From: Micromonospora yangpuensis
GTDB lineage: Bacteria; Actinomycetota; Actinomycetes; Mycobacteriales; Micromonosporaceae
DNA: 64,000 bases
Direction of reading: 5' to 3'
NCBI RefSeq assembly: GCF_900091615.1
Contig: NZ_FMIA01000002.1
Coordinates: 124,001 to 188,000, forward strand
Part shown: piece after piece, positions 36,401 to 48,609 of the stretch
Layout of the letters: every line of letters begins with the position of its first letter
Numbering within the stretch: position 1 is the first letter of the stretch
Notes under the pieces: model-generated
The model's input: the letters and a program-made list of their open reading frames with translations, nothing else
Databases searched by the model: none
Told to the model about the DNA's origin: nothing
Made by a program: the position numbers and the translations under genes

Positions 36401-36529
36401 GGGTGGCAGGTCGGCCGCCGCCTCGACGGGTGCCGCGCCGCCCGGCGGGGCGACCAGCACCCACCCGCCGAGCAGGGTGGTCACGGCGACCACGGTGGCG
36501 AGCAGCGGGGATCTTCGGTGGAGACGCAA
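33422..36529 (-). CDS. Secreted PD40 beta-propeller protein with Ig-like domains
   Basis: 1035 residues. An N-terminal signal peptide (about 1-33) is followed by at least eight PD40/TolB-type repeats with the SPDGTxxAF motif (for example SPDGTRIAFEQ, SPDGTALAFERR, SPDGSQLAYNAR) over residues 50-640. A DUF11/CARDB-like Ig domain, a PTTPPP-rich linker near 780-820, and two more beta domains complete it. It is the first gene of the second eCIS operon. The propeller suggests binding of protein or carbohydrate outside the membrane. No anchor beyond the signal peptide is seen. Its role in the particle is unknown; receptor, docking site or immunity-like factor are all conceivable. Confidence 0.8.
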   Translation of the reverse strand: MRLHRRSPLLATVVAVTTLLGGWVLVAPPGGAAPVEAAADLPPVTDLRIAYLATGHRSIGLIEGTGAEAVSVPFLGAGPTHFDDEAAAHRDVVTWVSRRESELAQLWVRRSSGEIARLTDDPVQVAGAPSVSPDGTRIAFEQTREGVNSWHDLFVIGVDGSGLRQVTDGIGDNRRPTWSPDGTALAFERRDGGVPQIHRVPVDGGPSTPLTVRPDGAGEPAWDPDPANDRIAYTAAPDIPDDRQIHLMNSAGGDDRLLLSDVWESHRPSWSPDGTTVAFLSRTTDTEGTRGEIDLVYTGVPRDDWCPCEAVLRLAEDRSVDRPTWYAPTGGEPELLVTRTTAEDRYTVTLQDIRPDATDPRDLGLTVLREDPGAADDPDLLWQPVNGDPWTARPDYSPDGRRIVVNRFETVDGSRVSRLWTVDADGGNAALLPLTDRAAGERETDPAWSPDGTRVAYALAAPGLPTRIVVADLETGQRLLTVAPAAGGELADSQPAWSPDSSTLAFVRGQPEGAGADSHIWTVDARDGTGQQDLTADGCPECTGADYGPTFSPDGTRIAFGRGVDGLVTTDLAGGDCEVLAPQTPTADCAGPLTAPEDGPHRPRDVAWSPDGSQLAYNARRYDASTSPEYVKTYDFGTAYHDGLTWELPAGRQRKPTWQQSVDVATAVLEPPAPVPVGQRTALTLTVTDRGPSPAIDVQLTLDVPAGLQVTALEPEQGSCQLDSPGCDLGAIGLGNTVRVRVELLGVTAGTYQVQWTAGCSTVVDARPSDNTASVPVVVTPVVEPTTPPPPTTPPPPTTPPPTTPPPTTAPPTSPPVVPSPAPPVTGVRITVRVNPTPGYVGGRITVTYTVRNIGELPVTGIRITPRLPSGVPVRTRPAGCTATSCPVPDLAPAASRSLTFVLVPRAATTTTVRGTVAADDGLDDTAQAPFRVLQPRIVTVPEIGPPGFVTSVRGVDFPPGVPVRLAWDVGLTAAANPAVPAANGTFAAQLLVVPRDQLGPREVLATGPGFGTLRADFRVVLPAQQPPGLVQRGW

Positions 36530-36655
36530 CAGACACCTCGGCGGGCGTGGGCCTCGGGTGGGTCAGGTCGCCATCATCTGCCTGCGGCCCGCGATGGCAC
36601 AGGGCCCGCCGGACAGGGACACGGGCACGATCCACCGGCGGTACGGGCACCGCGC

Positions 36656-36702
36656 CCCGCTGCCGGGACGGCACGCCGCGGCCCGCTGCCGGGACGGCAC
36701 GC
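36656..36702. repeat. 21-bp direct repeat (period 26)
   Basis: Two copies of a CCCGCTGCCGGGACGGCAC-type unit (36656-36676 and 36682-36702), immediately before the palindromic element at 36704. The rest of the 224-bp gap between the propeller gene and LuxR gene shows no gene. Confidence 0.8.
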
Positions 36703-36703
36703 G

Positions 36704-36755
36704 TGAGAGGGGTTCCCTTCTCGACCGAAGGCGTTAACAGGGGGCCCTTCCTTTC
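36704..36755. repeat. Palindromic repeat element, short form, copy 1
   Basis: Degenerate member of the family seen at 56048, 58338 and 60571. It has a GGGTTCCCTTCTCGACC inner part and GCGTTAACAGGGGGCCCTTCC right arm. It abuts the stop codon of the LuxR gene at 36754. Mismatches to the other copies indicate age. Confidence 0.85.
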
Positions 36756-37374
36756 AGATGAGGTCGTGGCGGAGGGCGTAGGCCACGGCGTGGGCCCGGT
36801 TGCGCAGGTGCAGCCGGGTGGTCATGCCGTGCACCACGTTCTTCACCGTCCGTTCCGAGTAGGACAGCTTGGCGGCGATCTCCCGGGTCTCGAACCCGTC
36901 GGCGACCAGCCGCAGCACGTCGACCTCGCGGGTGCTCAGCCCGCCCAGGGTCAGTCCCCGGGGGTCCAGCACCTCCCGTTGCAGCCGGCGCATCTGGTTC
37001 AGCAGGCGGCCGAGCAGATCGGCCGGGACACTTCCCTCACCCCGGGCCGCCGAGGTGATCACCTCGACCAGGCGGTTGCCGGAGGCCTCACCCCGGCGGA
37101 CCACCCCGACCACCCCGCACTCGACGGCGGTGGCGAGCTGGGCGTCGTCGATGGCGGCGGGGACCAGGACCAGCCGGTTCTGCTCCCGGCGCAGCCGCCG
37201 CAGGGCCTGCGTCGCCGGGCCCGTGAGGGTGTCCACGACGATCAGGGTGACCGCCGCCTGGTCGGCTTCCGCCTCGTTCAGCACCCTGATCTCCGGGTGT
37301 CCCGCGAGCTGGCCGGTCACCCCCGCCCACGAGATCGGATCCGTCGCGTGCACGTAGACCGGTACCCGCTGCAT
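36754..37374 (-). CDS. Orphan LuxR-family regulator 3
   Basis: 206 residues. The N-terminal half is a receiver-like fold (MQRVPVYVHATDPISWAGV, LIVVDTLTG) without the full acidic pocket. The C-terminal LuxR domain has LSTREVDVLRLVADGFETRE and YSERTVKNVVHGMTTRLHLRNRA. The start is taken at 37374 because GAGGAG lies 6-11 bases upstream; the frame extends to 37452. No kinase is beside it. It stands upstream of the second eCIS operon on the same strand and is a candidate regulator. Confidence 0.82.
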   Translation of the reverse strand: MQRVPVYVHATDPISWAGVTGQLAGHPEIRVLNEAEADQAAVTLIVVDTLTGPATQALRRLRREQNRLVLVPAAIDDAQLATAVECGVVGVVRRGEASGNRLVEVITSAARGEGSVPADLLGRLLNQMRRLQREVLDPRGLTLGGLSTREVDVLRLVADGFETREIAAKLSYSERTVKNVVHGMTTRLHLRNRAHAVAYALRHDLI

Positions 37375-37530
37375 CCTCGTCTCCTCACTCACCGTGCCCC
37401 GGCCGGCGTGCCGGCGGCTCGGAGAGTATGCGCGGGATGTCTTTGCGTTCACTTAACGTCGTCCACAGGGGCAGCCGCATCTGCCCGTCGCCGTACCCGG
37501 ATGACCGGTGGCAGGGGCGGGAACCGTACC

Positions 37531-37536
37531 TACGCT
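37531..37536 (+). promoter_or_regulatory. -10 element for leaderless mRNA
   Basis: TACGCT, 7 bases before ATG 37544 with no ribosome site. This supports the chosen start. Confidence 0.55.
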
Positions 37537-37543
37537 CGGGCAG

Positions 37544-38854
37544 ATGCGGGCATCGGCGAATCTGGCCAGCACCTCCGTGAGCGTCGCCCCCGGTGGGGAG
37601 GCCGAGGTGCCGGTCACCGTGCGCAACGCCGGTGACACGGTCGAGGCGTACCAGATCGAGGTTCTGGGGGTGCCGGCCGAGTGGGTGACGGTGGAGCCAC
37701 CGACGCTCACCATCTATCCGGCGGGCTCGGACGGCGTCGTGGTGACGTTCCGGCCGCCCCGTTCGTCCCGGGTGGACGCCGGTGACCGGACCTTCGGCGT
37801 GCGGGTGGTCCCCTCCGAGTACCCGGACTCCGCGGTGGTGGAGGAGGGCGTCCTCACCGTCGAGCCCTTCGCCGAGCTGGCCGCACAGGTGCAGCCGCCG
37901 TCGCGCAGCGGCCTGCGGGGGGCCCGGTACCGGATCGACACCGACAACCTCGGCAACGTCACCGAGGAGGTGGCCTTCGCGGTCGCCGAGGGCACCGACC
38001 AGGTGGCCTTCGCGCTGCCCGCCGATGCCGTCGCGGTGCCCAACGGCACCCGCGCCGAGACCCGCCTGCGGGTACGCGCCCGCCGGCTGCTCTGGTGGGG
38101 CGAGCCGAAGGAGTACCCGTTCGCCGTCGAGCTGCGCCCCGGTGCCGGGCGAGCGGTGAACCTGGACGCCACCTTCGTGCAGCGCCCGGTCATCTCGGCG
38201 GGGTTGTTGAAGCTGCTCGCCGCCCTGCTGGCCCTGCTGCTGGCGTTGCTGGCGCTCTGGTTCGGGCTGCTGCGCCCGCAGGTGGAGTCGGCGGCCCGGG
38301 AGGCGGTCGAGGCGGAACGGGTCGCCCAGGCGGAGCAGACCCCGTCGGCCGAACCGGTCCCGCCGGCCGCGTCCCCGTCGGCACCGGGCGGCGGTGAGCC
38401 GGGTGCCGGTGAGCCGGGCACCGGTACGCCCCCCGGCGGCACCGGCCCGGGTGGGGTGGGTGGCCCCGGTGGCGCCCTCGGCGGTGAACAGTTCGCCGCC
38501 GCCATCACCTTCCGGACCAGCCCGAACGGCTCGGCGGAGCGCAGTTGGACCGTGCCGGAGGGCCGGACCTTCCTGCTCACCGACTTCCTGGTGGACAACG
38601 TGCAGGGCGACGAGGGCACCCTGACGGTCACCGCGAACGGCGTCCGGGTGGTCACCTACGCGCTGGAGAACTTCCGCAACCAGGACTACCACTCGGTGAC
38701 CCCGATCCGGGTGCCCGAGCGGGGGCGGGTGACCCTGACGGTGGTCTGCCGCCGGCCCGGTCAGCCGGCCAACGCCCCCCGCGCCACCACCTGCCGCGAG
38801 TCGCTCTACCTCAACGGCGTGCTCACCGATCCCCCGGCGGAGGACCAGGACTGA
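37544..38854 (+). CDS. Ig-like domains / single-TM / beta-domain membrane protein
   Basis: 436 residues. Two Ig-like beta-sandwich domains (about 1-110 and 111-210; VSVAPGGEAEVPVTVRNAG, FGVRVVPSEYP) come before a single strong transmembrane helix at about 217-243. A charged coil (ESAAREAVEAERVAQAE), a Pro/Gly linker and a C-terminal beta domain (about 330-420, FRTSPNGSAERSWTVPEG) with two cysteines follow. There is no N-terminal signal peptide, so the Ig domains are probably cytoplasmic and the last domain external. It lies beside the eCIS locus and resembles, in layout, the zinc-ribbon protein at 14440. Function unknown. It overlaps the convergent kinase gene by 49 bases. Confidence 0.72.
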   Translation: MRASANLASTSVSVAPGGEAEVPVTVRNAGDTVEAYQIEVLGVPAEWVTVEPPTLTIYPAGSDGVVVTFRPPRSSRVDAGDRTFGVRVVPSEYPDSAVVEEGVLTVEPFAELAAQVQPPSRSGLRGARYRIDTDNLGNVTEEVAFAVAEGTDQVAFALPADAVAVPNGTRAETRLRVRARRLLWWGEPKEYPFAVELRPGAGRAVNLDATFVQRPVISAGLLKLLAALLALLLALLALWFGLLRPQVESAAREAVEAERVAQAEQTPSAEPVPPAASPSAPGGGEPGAGEPGTGTPPGGTGPGGVGGPGGALGGEQFAAAITFRTSPNGSAERSWTVPEGRTFLLTDFLVDNVQGDEGTLTVTANGVRVVTYALENFRNQDYHSVTPIRVPERGRVTLTVVCRRPGQPANAPRATTCRESLYLNGVLTDPPAEDQD

Positions 38855-40698
38855 GCCTGCTCCGGCGTGGTGGCGTCCCGGCTGACGGGCGGGCTGCTGG
38901 GCGGGGTGCCGTCGTCCTCGTCGGGCTCCGGCGAGGCGGTCGGCCGCGGCGGGTCGGGTGAGTCGGTCGGCTCCGGCGAGGGGGTACCGGTCGGGGCCGA
39001 TGGGCTGGGGACGATCGGCTCCGGCTCGGTCGACCCGTCGTCGTCGGGCGGGCTCGTCGAGCCGGTCGGGATCGGCAACGGGCTGGTCCTGACGGTCCGG
39101 TCCGGCTGCGGGCGCTCGTCGGACGGCTGGCCGTCGGCCGCGCCGATCCCGCTGGTGTCACCGCTGCCGCCCGGCGTCGACTCGGTGGTGCCCGATGCCG
39201 AGGTCACCGTGGCGAAGGCCCGTGCGCAGGGGGTGCCGTTGAGGCTGAACTCCCGGGGTGCCCCACCGTCGGTGACGTCGTGGGTGCCCCGCAGCGACAG
39301 GGTGGTGGTCTGGCCCGGGGCGAGCCGGTGTGCGGCACGTACCGTCACGCTCTGCTGCTCCTGGCTGAGCTGGACGTCGTCGGCGCTGTCCACCATCCGC
39401 TGACCGTCGGGCACGGAGAAGACGAGCTGCCAGCCCGACAGGGTCACCCCGCCGGAGTTGGTGACGGTCAGCCCGGCGACGAAGGTGCCGTCCAGGTCGT
39501 GCTGGGCGGTGTACCGGGTGGCGCAACCGGCGGCGGGCACCGCCGGGGCGGCCTCGGCCCGGGTGCCCTCCGTCGGGTCGTCGATCGAGCCCAGGCCGGG
39601 TAGTTGGGTACCGAGGATGGCCAGCAGGACGGCCGCCGGTGCGGCTCCGAGCAACATCGGCCGGCGCAGTGACCGACCGGTGCGGCCCTGCCGGGGTGGC
39701 GTCGCGGCGGCGGTCCGCTCCCGACTCGACCGGTTGGTCACGGCGCGCGCCCGCCGACGCGGAGCGACCGGGTCCCGGTCGGCTCCCGGTACGGCCGGGT
39801 CCCGGTTGGCTCCCGGTACGGCCGGCGCCCGGTCGGCCCCCGGCCCGGCCATGGCCGCGCCGGTCACGGTGGTGAGTGGTCGGGGGCCGGCGGCCTCGGC
39901 CAGGATCTCGAACGCCTCGACGGCGCTCGGCCGGTCGGCCGGATCCGGGGCGAGGCAGCGGCGGCACAGCTCGGCGACCGGCTCGGGTAGCCCCGGCACG
40001 GTGGGCAACTCCGGCCCGATGCCCGCCTGGCGTTGCCGGATCAGCTCCGTCGGGGTCGATCCGTGCGCCGGTGGCCGACCGGTCAGGCACTCGATGAGCA
40101 GCAGGCCGAAGGCGTACAGGTCACTGCCGGAGACCGCGACCTCCCCGCGGGCCTGTTCGGGGGCCATGTAGCGCGGGGTGCCCAGCACCTCGCCGGTGCC
40201 ACCACCGGCGGGCTGACCGATGGACTCGGCGATGCCGAGATCCACCACCTTGACCCCGGTCTCGGAGAGCATCACGTTGCCGGGCTTGACGTCCCGGTGC
40301 ACCAGGCCCGCGACGTGCGCGGCGGCCAGGGCGGCGGCCACGTCCATGCCGATCCGGACGGTGTCGGCCCAGTCCAGGGCGCCCGAGTCCCGCAGCCGGT
40401 CGGCGAGGGTGCCCCCGTCGACGAACTCCAGCACCAGGTACGGCACCCGACGGTGCCGGCCGTGCCGGGTCTCGCCGTAGTCGTACACGCCGGCGATGTG
40501 CGGATGGTTGAGCTGGGCAGCCGCGTACGCCTCCTGGCGTACCCGGTCGCGGAAGCGCTGGTCGGCGGCGAGGCGCGGGACGAGCAGCTTGACCGCGACG
40601 GTCCGGCGCAGCACCCGGTCGTAGGCCCGCCAGACGACCGCCATGCCGCCTTCGCCGACTGGCTCGACGAGCTGGTAGCGGCCTCCCAGCAGTTGCAT
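38806..40698 (-). CDS. Membrane Ser/Thr protein kinase with extracellular CBM2-like domain
   Basis: 630 residues. The Hanks-type kinase domain (about 6-275) has the ATP lysine K37, catalytic loop HRDVKPGN (134-141) and DLG instead of DFG (153-155). A repetitive linker with PGADRDP-like units leads to one transmembrane helix near 347-364. The external region about 390-492 looks like a CBM2 cellulose/chitin-binding domain (SGWQLVFSVPDGQ, cysteines C392 and C491). A long acidic Pro/Ser tail follows. ATG 40698 follows GGGAGGAG; the upstream frame to 41457 is not coding. It may sense a polysaccharide and signal inward. A link to the eCIS locus is inference. Confidence 0.87.
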   Translation of the reverse strand: MQLLGGRYQLVEPVGEGGMAVVWRAYDRVLRRTVAVKLLVPRLAADQRFRDRVRQEAYAAAQLNHPHIAGVYDYGETRHGRHRRVPYLVLEFVDGGTLADRLRDSGALDWADTVRIGMDVAAALAAAHVAGLVHRDVKPGNVMLSETGVKVVDLGIAESIGQPAGGGTGEVLGTPRYMAPEQARGEVAVSGSDLYAFGLLLIECLTGRPPAHGSTPTELIRQRQAGIGPELPTVPGLPEPVAELCRRCLAPDPADRPSAVEAFEILAEAAGPRPLTTVTGAAMAGPGADRAPAVPGANRDPAVPGADRDPVAPRRRARAVTNRSSRERTAAATPPRQGRTGRSLRRPMLLGAAPAAVLLAILGTQLPGLGSIDDPTEGTRAEAAPAVPAAGCATRYTAQHDLDGTFVAGLTVTNSGGVTLSGWQLVFSVPDGQRMVDSADDVQLSQEQQSVTVRAAHRLAPGQTTTLSLRGTHDVTDGGAPREFSLNGTPCARAFATVTSASGTTESTPGGSGDTSGIGAADGQPSDERPQPDRTVRTSPLPIPTGSTSPPDDDGSTEPEPIVPSPSAPTGTPSPEPTDSPDPPRPTASPEPDEDDGTPPSSPPVSRDATTPEQAQSWSSAGGSVSTPLR

Positions 40699-40889
40699 CC
40701 GGCTCCTCCCAGGTGAGTCGGTCGAGACGACCCGGGGTGATCGCCTCGGCGACCGCGCCTTGGGATGAGCCGGGCCGCCTGGGTTGACGTCACCTGTACC
40801 CGGTCCGGTCCGCGGAGAAACGCGTTCGACCGGACCCGAAGGTCGCTGGCCGGTCCGGGGTGTCCCGGACCGGCCAGCGACGACGGGTC

Positions 40890-41282
40890 TCAGCGGGCGG
40901 TGACGACGGTCCGGGTCACCATGTCCGCGATGGTCTGACGCTTGGCCGTGAAGAGCGGAAACAGGTATCCGACGAAGAAGACGAGGCCGTCCAGCCCGTG
41001 CGCCAGGTCCCGGACGGCGGCCCGCACCGGCCCGGCCGGGCGCTTGCTCCCGGCACCCAGCAGCTGGATCCCGACCAGCCGGCGGCCCCAGCTCTGCCCG
41101 GTGCGGCCGGCCAGCCACCACCGGTTGTACGCCCAGACGGCACTGCCGGCGGCCGCCAGGGAGTAGTAGAGGACGGGGTTGGCGGGCTCGCCCAGCAGCC
41201 CCGCGACGAGAAAGAACGGTGCGGCGATCAGGAAATCGACGAGGTACGCGCCGGCGCGGACGAACCAACCCGAGAACTTCAT
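40890..41282 (-). CDS. RDD-family membrane protein
   Basis: 130 residues with three hydrophobic segments, the RDD signature variant at the start (FSGWFVRAGAYLVDFLIAAP, where R-x-x-A-Y-L-x-D matches) and a charged central loop. RDD proteins are often linked to ion homeostasis but lack a general function. It sits between the kinase and a histidine kinase gene on the same strand. The gap to the kinase gene (191 bp) contains no gene. Confidence 0.8.
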   Translation of the reverse strand: MKFSGWFVRAGAYLVDFLIAAPFFLVAGLLGEPANPVLYYSLAAAGSAVWAYNRWWLAGRTGQSWGRRLVGIQLLGAGSKRPAGPVRAAVRDLAHGLDGLVFFVGYLFPLFTAKRQTIADMVTRTVVTAR

Positions 41283-41428
41283 GGTGACTCCCCTTGAGTG
41301 AACTGGCTGAGCGGTGATGGGAGAAGCCTGTCAGCGCGTCCCTGGTCAGCGCGTCGGCGACGGGATGGATCCGTACCGCCGCCGGATGGTGCCTTCGAGG
41401 ACGGGGCGTACGCGAAAGTCGCAGGTCG

Positions 41429-43048
41429 TCACTCGCGCAGCTCCCGCTTCTCCACAAGCGCGCCGGCGCGGAAGCAGAACCGGTAGAGCACTACCTGTTC
41501 ACCGGACCGGACCTGTTCGGACAGGGGGGCCAGGTAGGTGACGCAGGTGGCTGCGGGCGGCGGCGGCTCGGTGGTCTCGTCGTCGACCGCGTGCGCCGGC
41601 GGGGGCAACACCTGGCGGACGTCGGTCTCGGGTTGCCCGATCCGGACCGCCGCGAACTGGTCGGCGGCCACCGTGGTCGGCGGTGCGGTGGCGACGAAGA
41701 AAACGGCCGCGCCACAGCAGCCGAGGACGGCGGTGATCGCGACCGTCAACGTGATCAACGCGATCCGGGAGCGGTGCGCCGACCGCCGGACCAGCAGGTC
41801 GAAGTCACCCGCAGCGTCCATCCCGGGTACGGCGGCAGGGCCGGGATGCGGGTCGGCCGTGCTCTCCGGGGCCAGGACCCGGTACGGCAGCATCGCGGCG
41901 AGCCGGAACCCGGTGCCGGTGGTCGTACCGTGGTGGAGCACGCCGCCGGCGAGGCGGACCCGCTCGCCGAGTCCGAGCAGGCCCTGCCCCGAGGTCGGCC
42001 CGGGATGACTGGCCCCCGGCCCGTTGACCACCTCGACGACGAGGGTGTCCGGCTCGTAGCGCAGCGCCACGTCGATCGGGCCACCCCGGGCGTGCCGCAG
42101 CGCGTTGGTCACCCCCTCCTGGACCACCCGGTACGCGGCGTGCTCGATCAACGGCGGCAACGGACGGGAGGTGCCGCTGCGGGTCAGGGAGAACGTCGCT
42201 CCGGTCGACCGGGCCGAGTCCGCCAGGGCGTCCAGACTGTCCAGTGGCTGGGCGACGCCCACCTCCTCGCCGTCCTCCTCCTGGCCGAGGACGCCGAGGA
42301 TCTGCCGCAGGTCGGCCATCGCGTCGGTGGCGGTGGAGCGCAGCAACGCCACGTGCTCGTCCCGCTGGGCGCCGGTGGCTGCGGGCAACGTGCCGGCGTA
42401 CAACGAGATCAGGGTGAGTCGATGACCCAGGGAGTCGTGCAGGTCCCGGGCTATCCGGTTGCGTTCCCGGGTCCGGGCCTGCCGGGCCACCGCCACCTGC
42501 TGGCTGTGCAGTTGCACGTTGCGCCAGTGCATCGCGCCGACCACCCGGCGACGTCGGCCGACCGCCCAACCCACCAGCGCCGGCACCAGGTGCGTGGGGA
42601 CGAAGAAGGCAGCGGTCAACACCAGGTCGACGAGGTCACCGACCACGTTCAGTTGCACGGCGGTGGCGACCCAGCAACACGCCACCAGCAGCAGCGCCAG
42701 CAGACTGCGGCCGAGGTGCCGCAGGCGGTACCCCGCCGAGAAGCAGAGCATCACCACCAGCAGCCCGCCACCGTCCCCGACGACCACACCTACCGTTGCG
42801 GCACAGAGCAGGGCGGTCAACGGACGCACCAGACGCAGCGGTACGACGACGGCGGCGGTGACGGTCGCGAGAACCGCCGCCACCGGCGCGGGGAGCGGTC
42901 CGCTGTCGTAGACGAGCGGAGCAATCGGGGCCAGGGCACAGAACGCGAGGGCCAGTACGACCTCGTAGGTCAGGCGCAGCGCCCCGACCGGGCGGATGCC
43001 GAACGTCACAGTCAACCCATTCGATCGAAGGTCCGAAGAGGACGGCAT
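41429..43048 (-). CDS. Sensor histidine kinase with C-terminal membrane-anchored tail
   Basis: About 539 residues. N-terminal hydrophobic segments (roughly residues 25-160), then HisKA_3 motif RERNRIARDLHDSLGHR with H204, and a HATPase domain (QEGVTNALRHARGG, GQGLLGLGERV). Unusually, a further transmembrane helix (ITLTVAITAVLGCCGAAVFFV) follows the ATPase. It leads to an outside tail of about 90 residues with FAAVRIGQPETDVRQVLPP, reminiscent of the BamE/SmpA fold. The start is uncertain: ATG 43048 or GTG 43009; neither has a clear ribosome site. It is divergent from the regulator at 43244. Confidence 0.83.
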   Translation of the reverse strand: MPSSSDLRSNGLTVTFGIRPVGALRLTYEVVLALAFCALAPIAPLVYDSGPLPAPVAAVLATVTAAVVVPLRLVRPLTALLCAATVGVVVGDGGGLLVVMLCFSAGYRLRHLGRSLLALLLVACCWVATAVQLNVVGDLVDLVLTAAFFVPTHLVPALVGWAVGRRRRVVGAMHWRNVQLHSQQVAVARQARTRERNRIARDLHDSLGHRLTLISLYAGTLPAATGAQRDEHVALLRSTATDAMADLRQILGVLGQEEDGEEVGVAQPLDSLDALADSARSTGATFSLTRSGTSRPLPPLIEHAAYRVVQEGVTNALRHARGGPIDVALRYEPDTLVVEVVNGPGASHPGPTSGQGLLGLGERVRLAGGVLHHGTTTGTGFRLAAMLPYRVLAPESTADPHPGPAAVPGMDAAGDFDLLVRRSAHRSRIALITLTVAITAVLGCCGAAVFFVATAPPTTVAADQFAAVRIGQPETDVRQVLPPPAHAVDDETTEPPPPAATCVTYLAPLSEQVRSGEQVVLYRFCFRAGALVEKRELRE

Positions 43049-43231
43049 CCGGGGTGGTGACCCGGAATGCCGTGCCCCAGCCTCACAGACCTTCCGCCGA
43101 CGGCACACCGACGCCGGAGGTATCCGCACCCACGGCCGGTACGACTTTCGTCGCACGCCGCGTCGCGTGGGTTTCGCCGCCTGCCCGCGCCGTGCAGTGG
43201 ACACCGGTCCCGCCCCGCGGGGGAGATCACC

Positions 43232-43237
43232 TACAGT
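43232..43237 (+). promoter_or_regulatory. -10 element for leaderless response-regulator mRNA
   Basis: TACAGT, 6 bases before ATG 43244, with no ribosome site between. It lies in the 195-bp divergent region shared with the kinase gene. Confidence 0.5.
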
Positions 43238-43243
43238 CTGGCC

Positions 43244-43894
43244 ATGGCCGAACCCATCCGGGTACTGATCGCGGACGACGACCGGCTCGTCCGCGCGGGC
43301 ATCGGACTGATCCTCAAGCCGCTGGTGGACGTCGACATCGTCGGGGAGGCCGCGAACGGGCGGGAGGCCGTCGAGCTGACCGTCCGGCTACGGCCGCACG
43401 TCGTGCTCCTCGACATCCAGATGCCGGTGCTGACCGGCCTCGCCGCGCTGCGCGAGATCCGTACCCTGGCACCCGCCTCGGCGGTGCTCATGTTGACCAC
43501 GTTCGGTGAGTCCGGGTACGTCACGGAGGCTCTCTCCGGTGGCGCCGCCGGTTTCCTGCTGAAGGACTCGGCCGTCGACGAGCTGGAACGCGCCGTCCGG
43601 GTGACCGCGGCCGGGGAGGCGTTCCTGACCCCGGCGATCACCCGGCAGATTCTCGACCGGTTGCCCGCCTCCCGCACGCCCGATGCCGGCGACAAACTCG
43701 CCGTGTTGAGCGAGCGCGAGCGCGAGGTGATCGTGCTGGTCGCCCAGGGGCTGTCCAACGTGGCCATCGGTGAGCGGTTGTGGATCACCGAGGGGACCGT
43801 CAAGACGCACGTCAGCCGGATCCTCACCAAGCTGGAGTGCGAGAACCGGGTACAGGCCGCGTTGCTGGTGCACCGCGCCGGCCTGGCCGGCTGA
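43244..43894 (+). CDS. NarL/LuxR-type response regulator
   Basis: 216 residues. The receiver has DDD near residues 10-12, a phospho-acceptor in VVLLDIQMP and the conserved lysine in FLLKDS. A LuxR helix-turn-helix follows (LSEREREVIVLVAQGLSN, TVKTHVSRILTKLECENRVQ). It is most likely the partner of the divergent histidine kinase at 41429-43048. The gene's 3' end, including the stop codon, is the first element of a 37-bp tandem repeat. Confidence 0.92.
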   Translation: MAEPIRVLIADDDRLVRAGIGLILKPLVDVDIVGEAANGREAVELTVRLRPHVVLLDIQMPVLTGLAALREIRTLAPASAVLMLTTFGESGYVTEALSGGAAGFLLKDSAVDELERAVRVTAAGEAFLTPAITRQILDRLPASRTPDAGDKLAVLSEREREVIVLVAQGLSNVAIGERLWITEGTVKTHVSRILTKLECENRVQAALLVHRAGLAG

Positions 43895-44043
43895 CTCAGC
43901 CCGGTGCGCCGCGCCGGCCTGGCCAGGCTGACTCAGCCCGGTGCGCCGCGCCGGCCTGGCCAGGCTGACTCAGCCCGGTGCGCCGCGCCGGCCTGGCCAG
44001 GCTGACTCAGCCCGGTGCGCCGCGCCGGCCTGGCCAGGCTGAC

Positions 44044-44054
<11 letters not shown>
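43891..44054. repeat. 37-bp tandem repeat, 4 full copies plus partial
   Basis: Four identical 37-bp units (43891-43927, 43928-43964, 43965-44001, 44002-44038) and a 16-bp remnant fill the gap between two convergent genes. Each unit contains CTGACTCAG, which gives a stop codon on both strands, and the palindrome CCTGGCCAGG. The unit resembles the last codons of the response-regulator gene, so it probably arose by tandem duplication of that 3' end. The stop of the P-type ATPase gene lies in the last copy. Confidence 0.95.

Positions 44055-48609
<4,555 letters not shown>

Noticed and set aside
14440..36529. Prophage
   Set aside because: No integrase, terminase, portal, capsid, lysis or replication genes; the order and DUF4157, DUF4255 and ATPase genes fit eCIS.
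43080..43200. Possible tRNA suggested by peptide RIPPAS-like translation
   Set aside because: No acceptor or anticodon stem can be folded.
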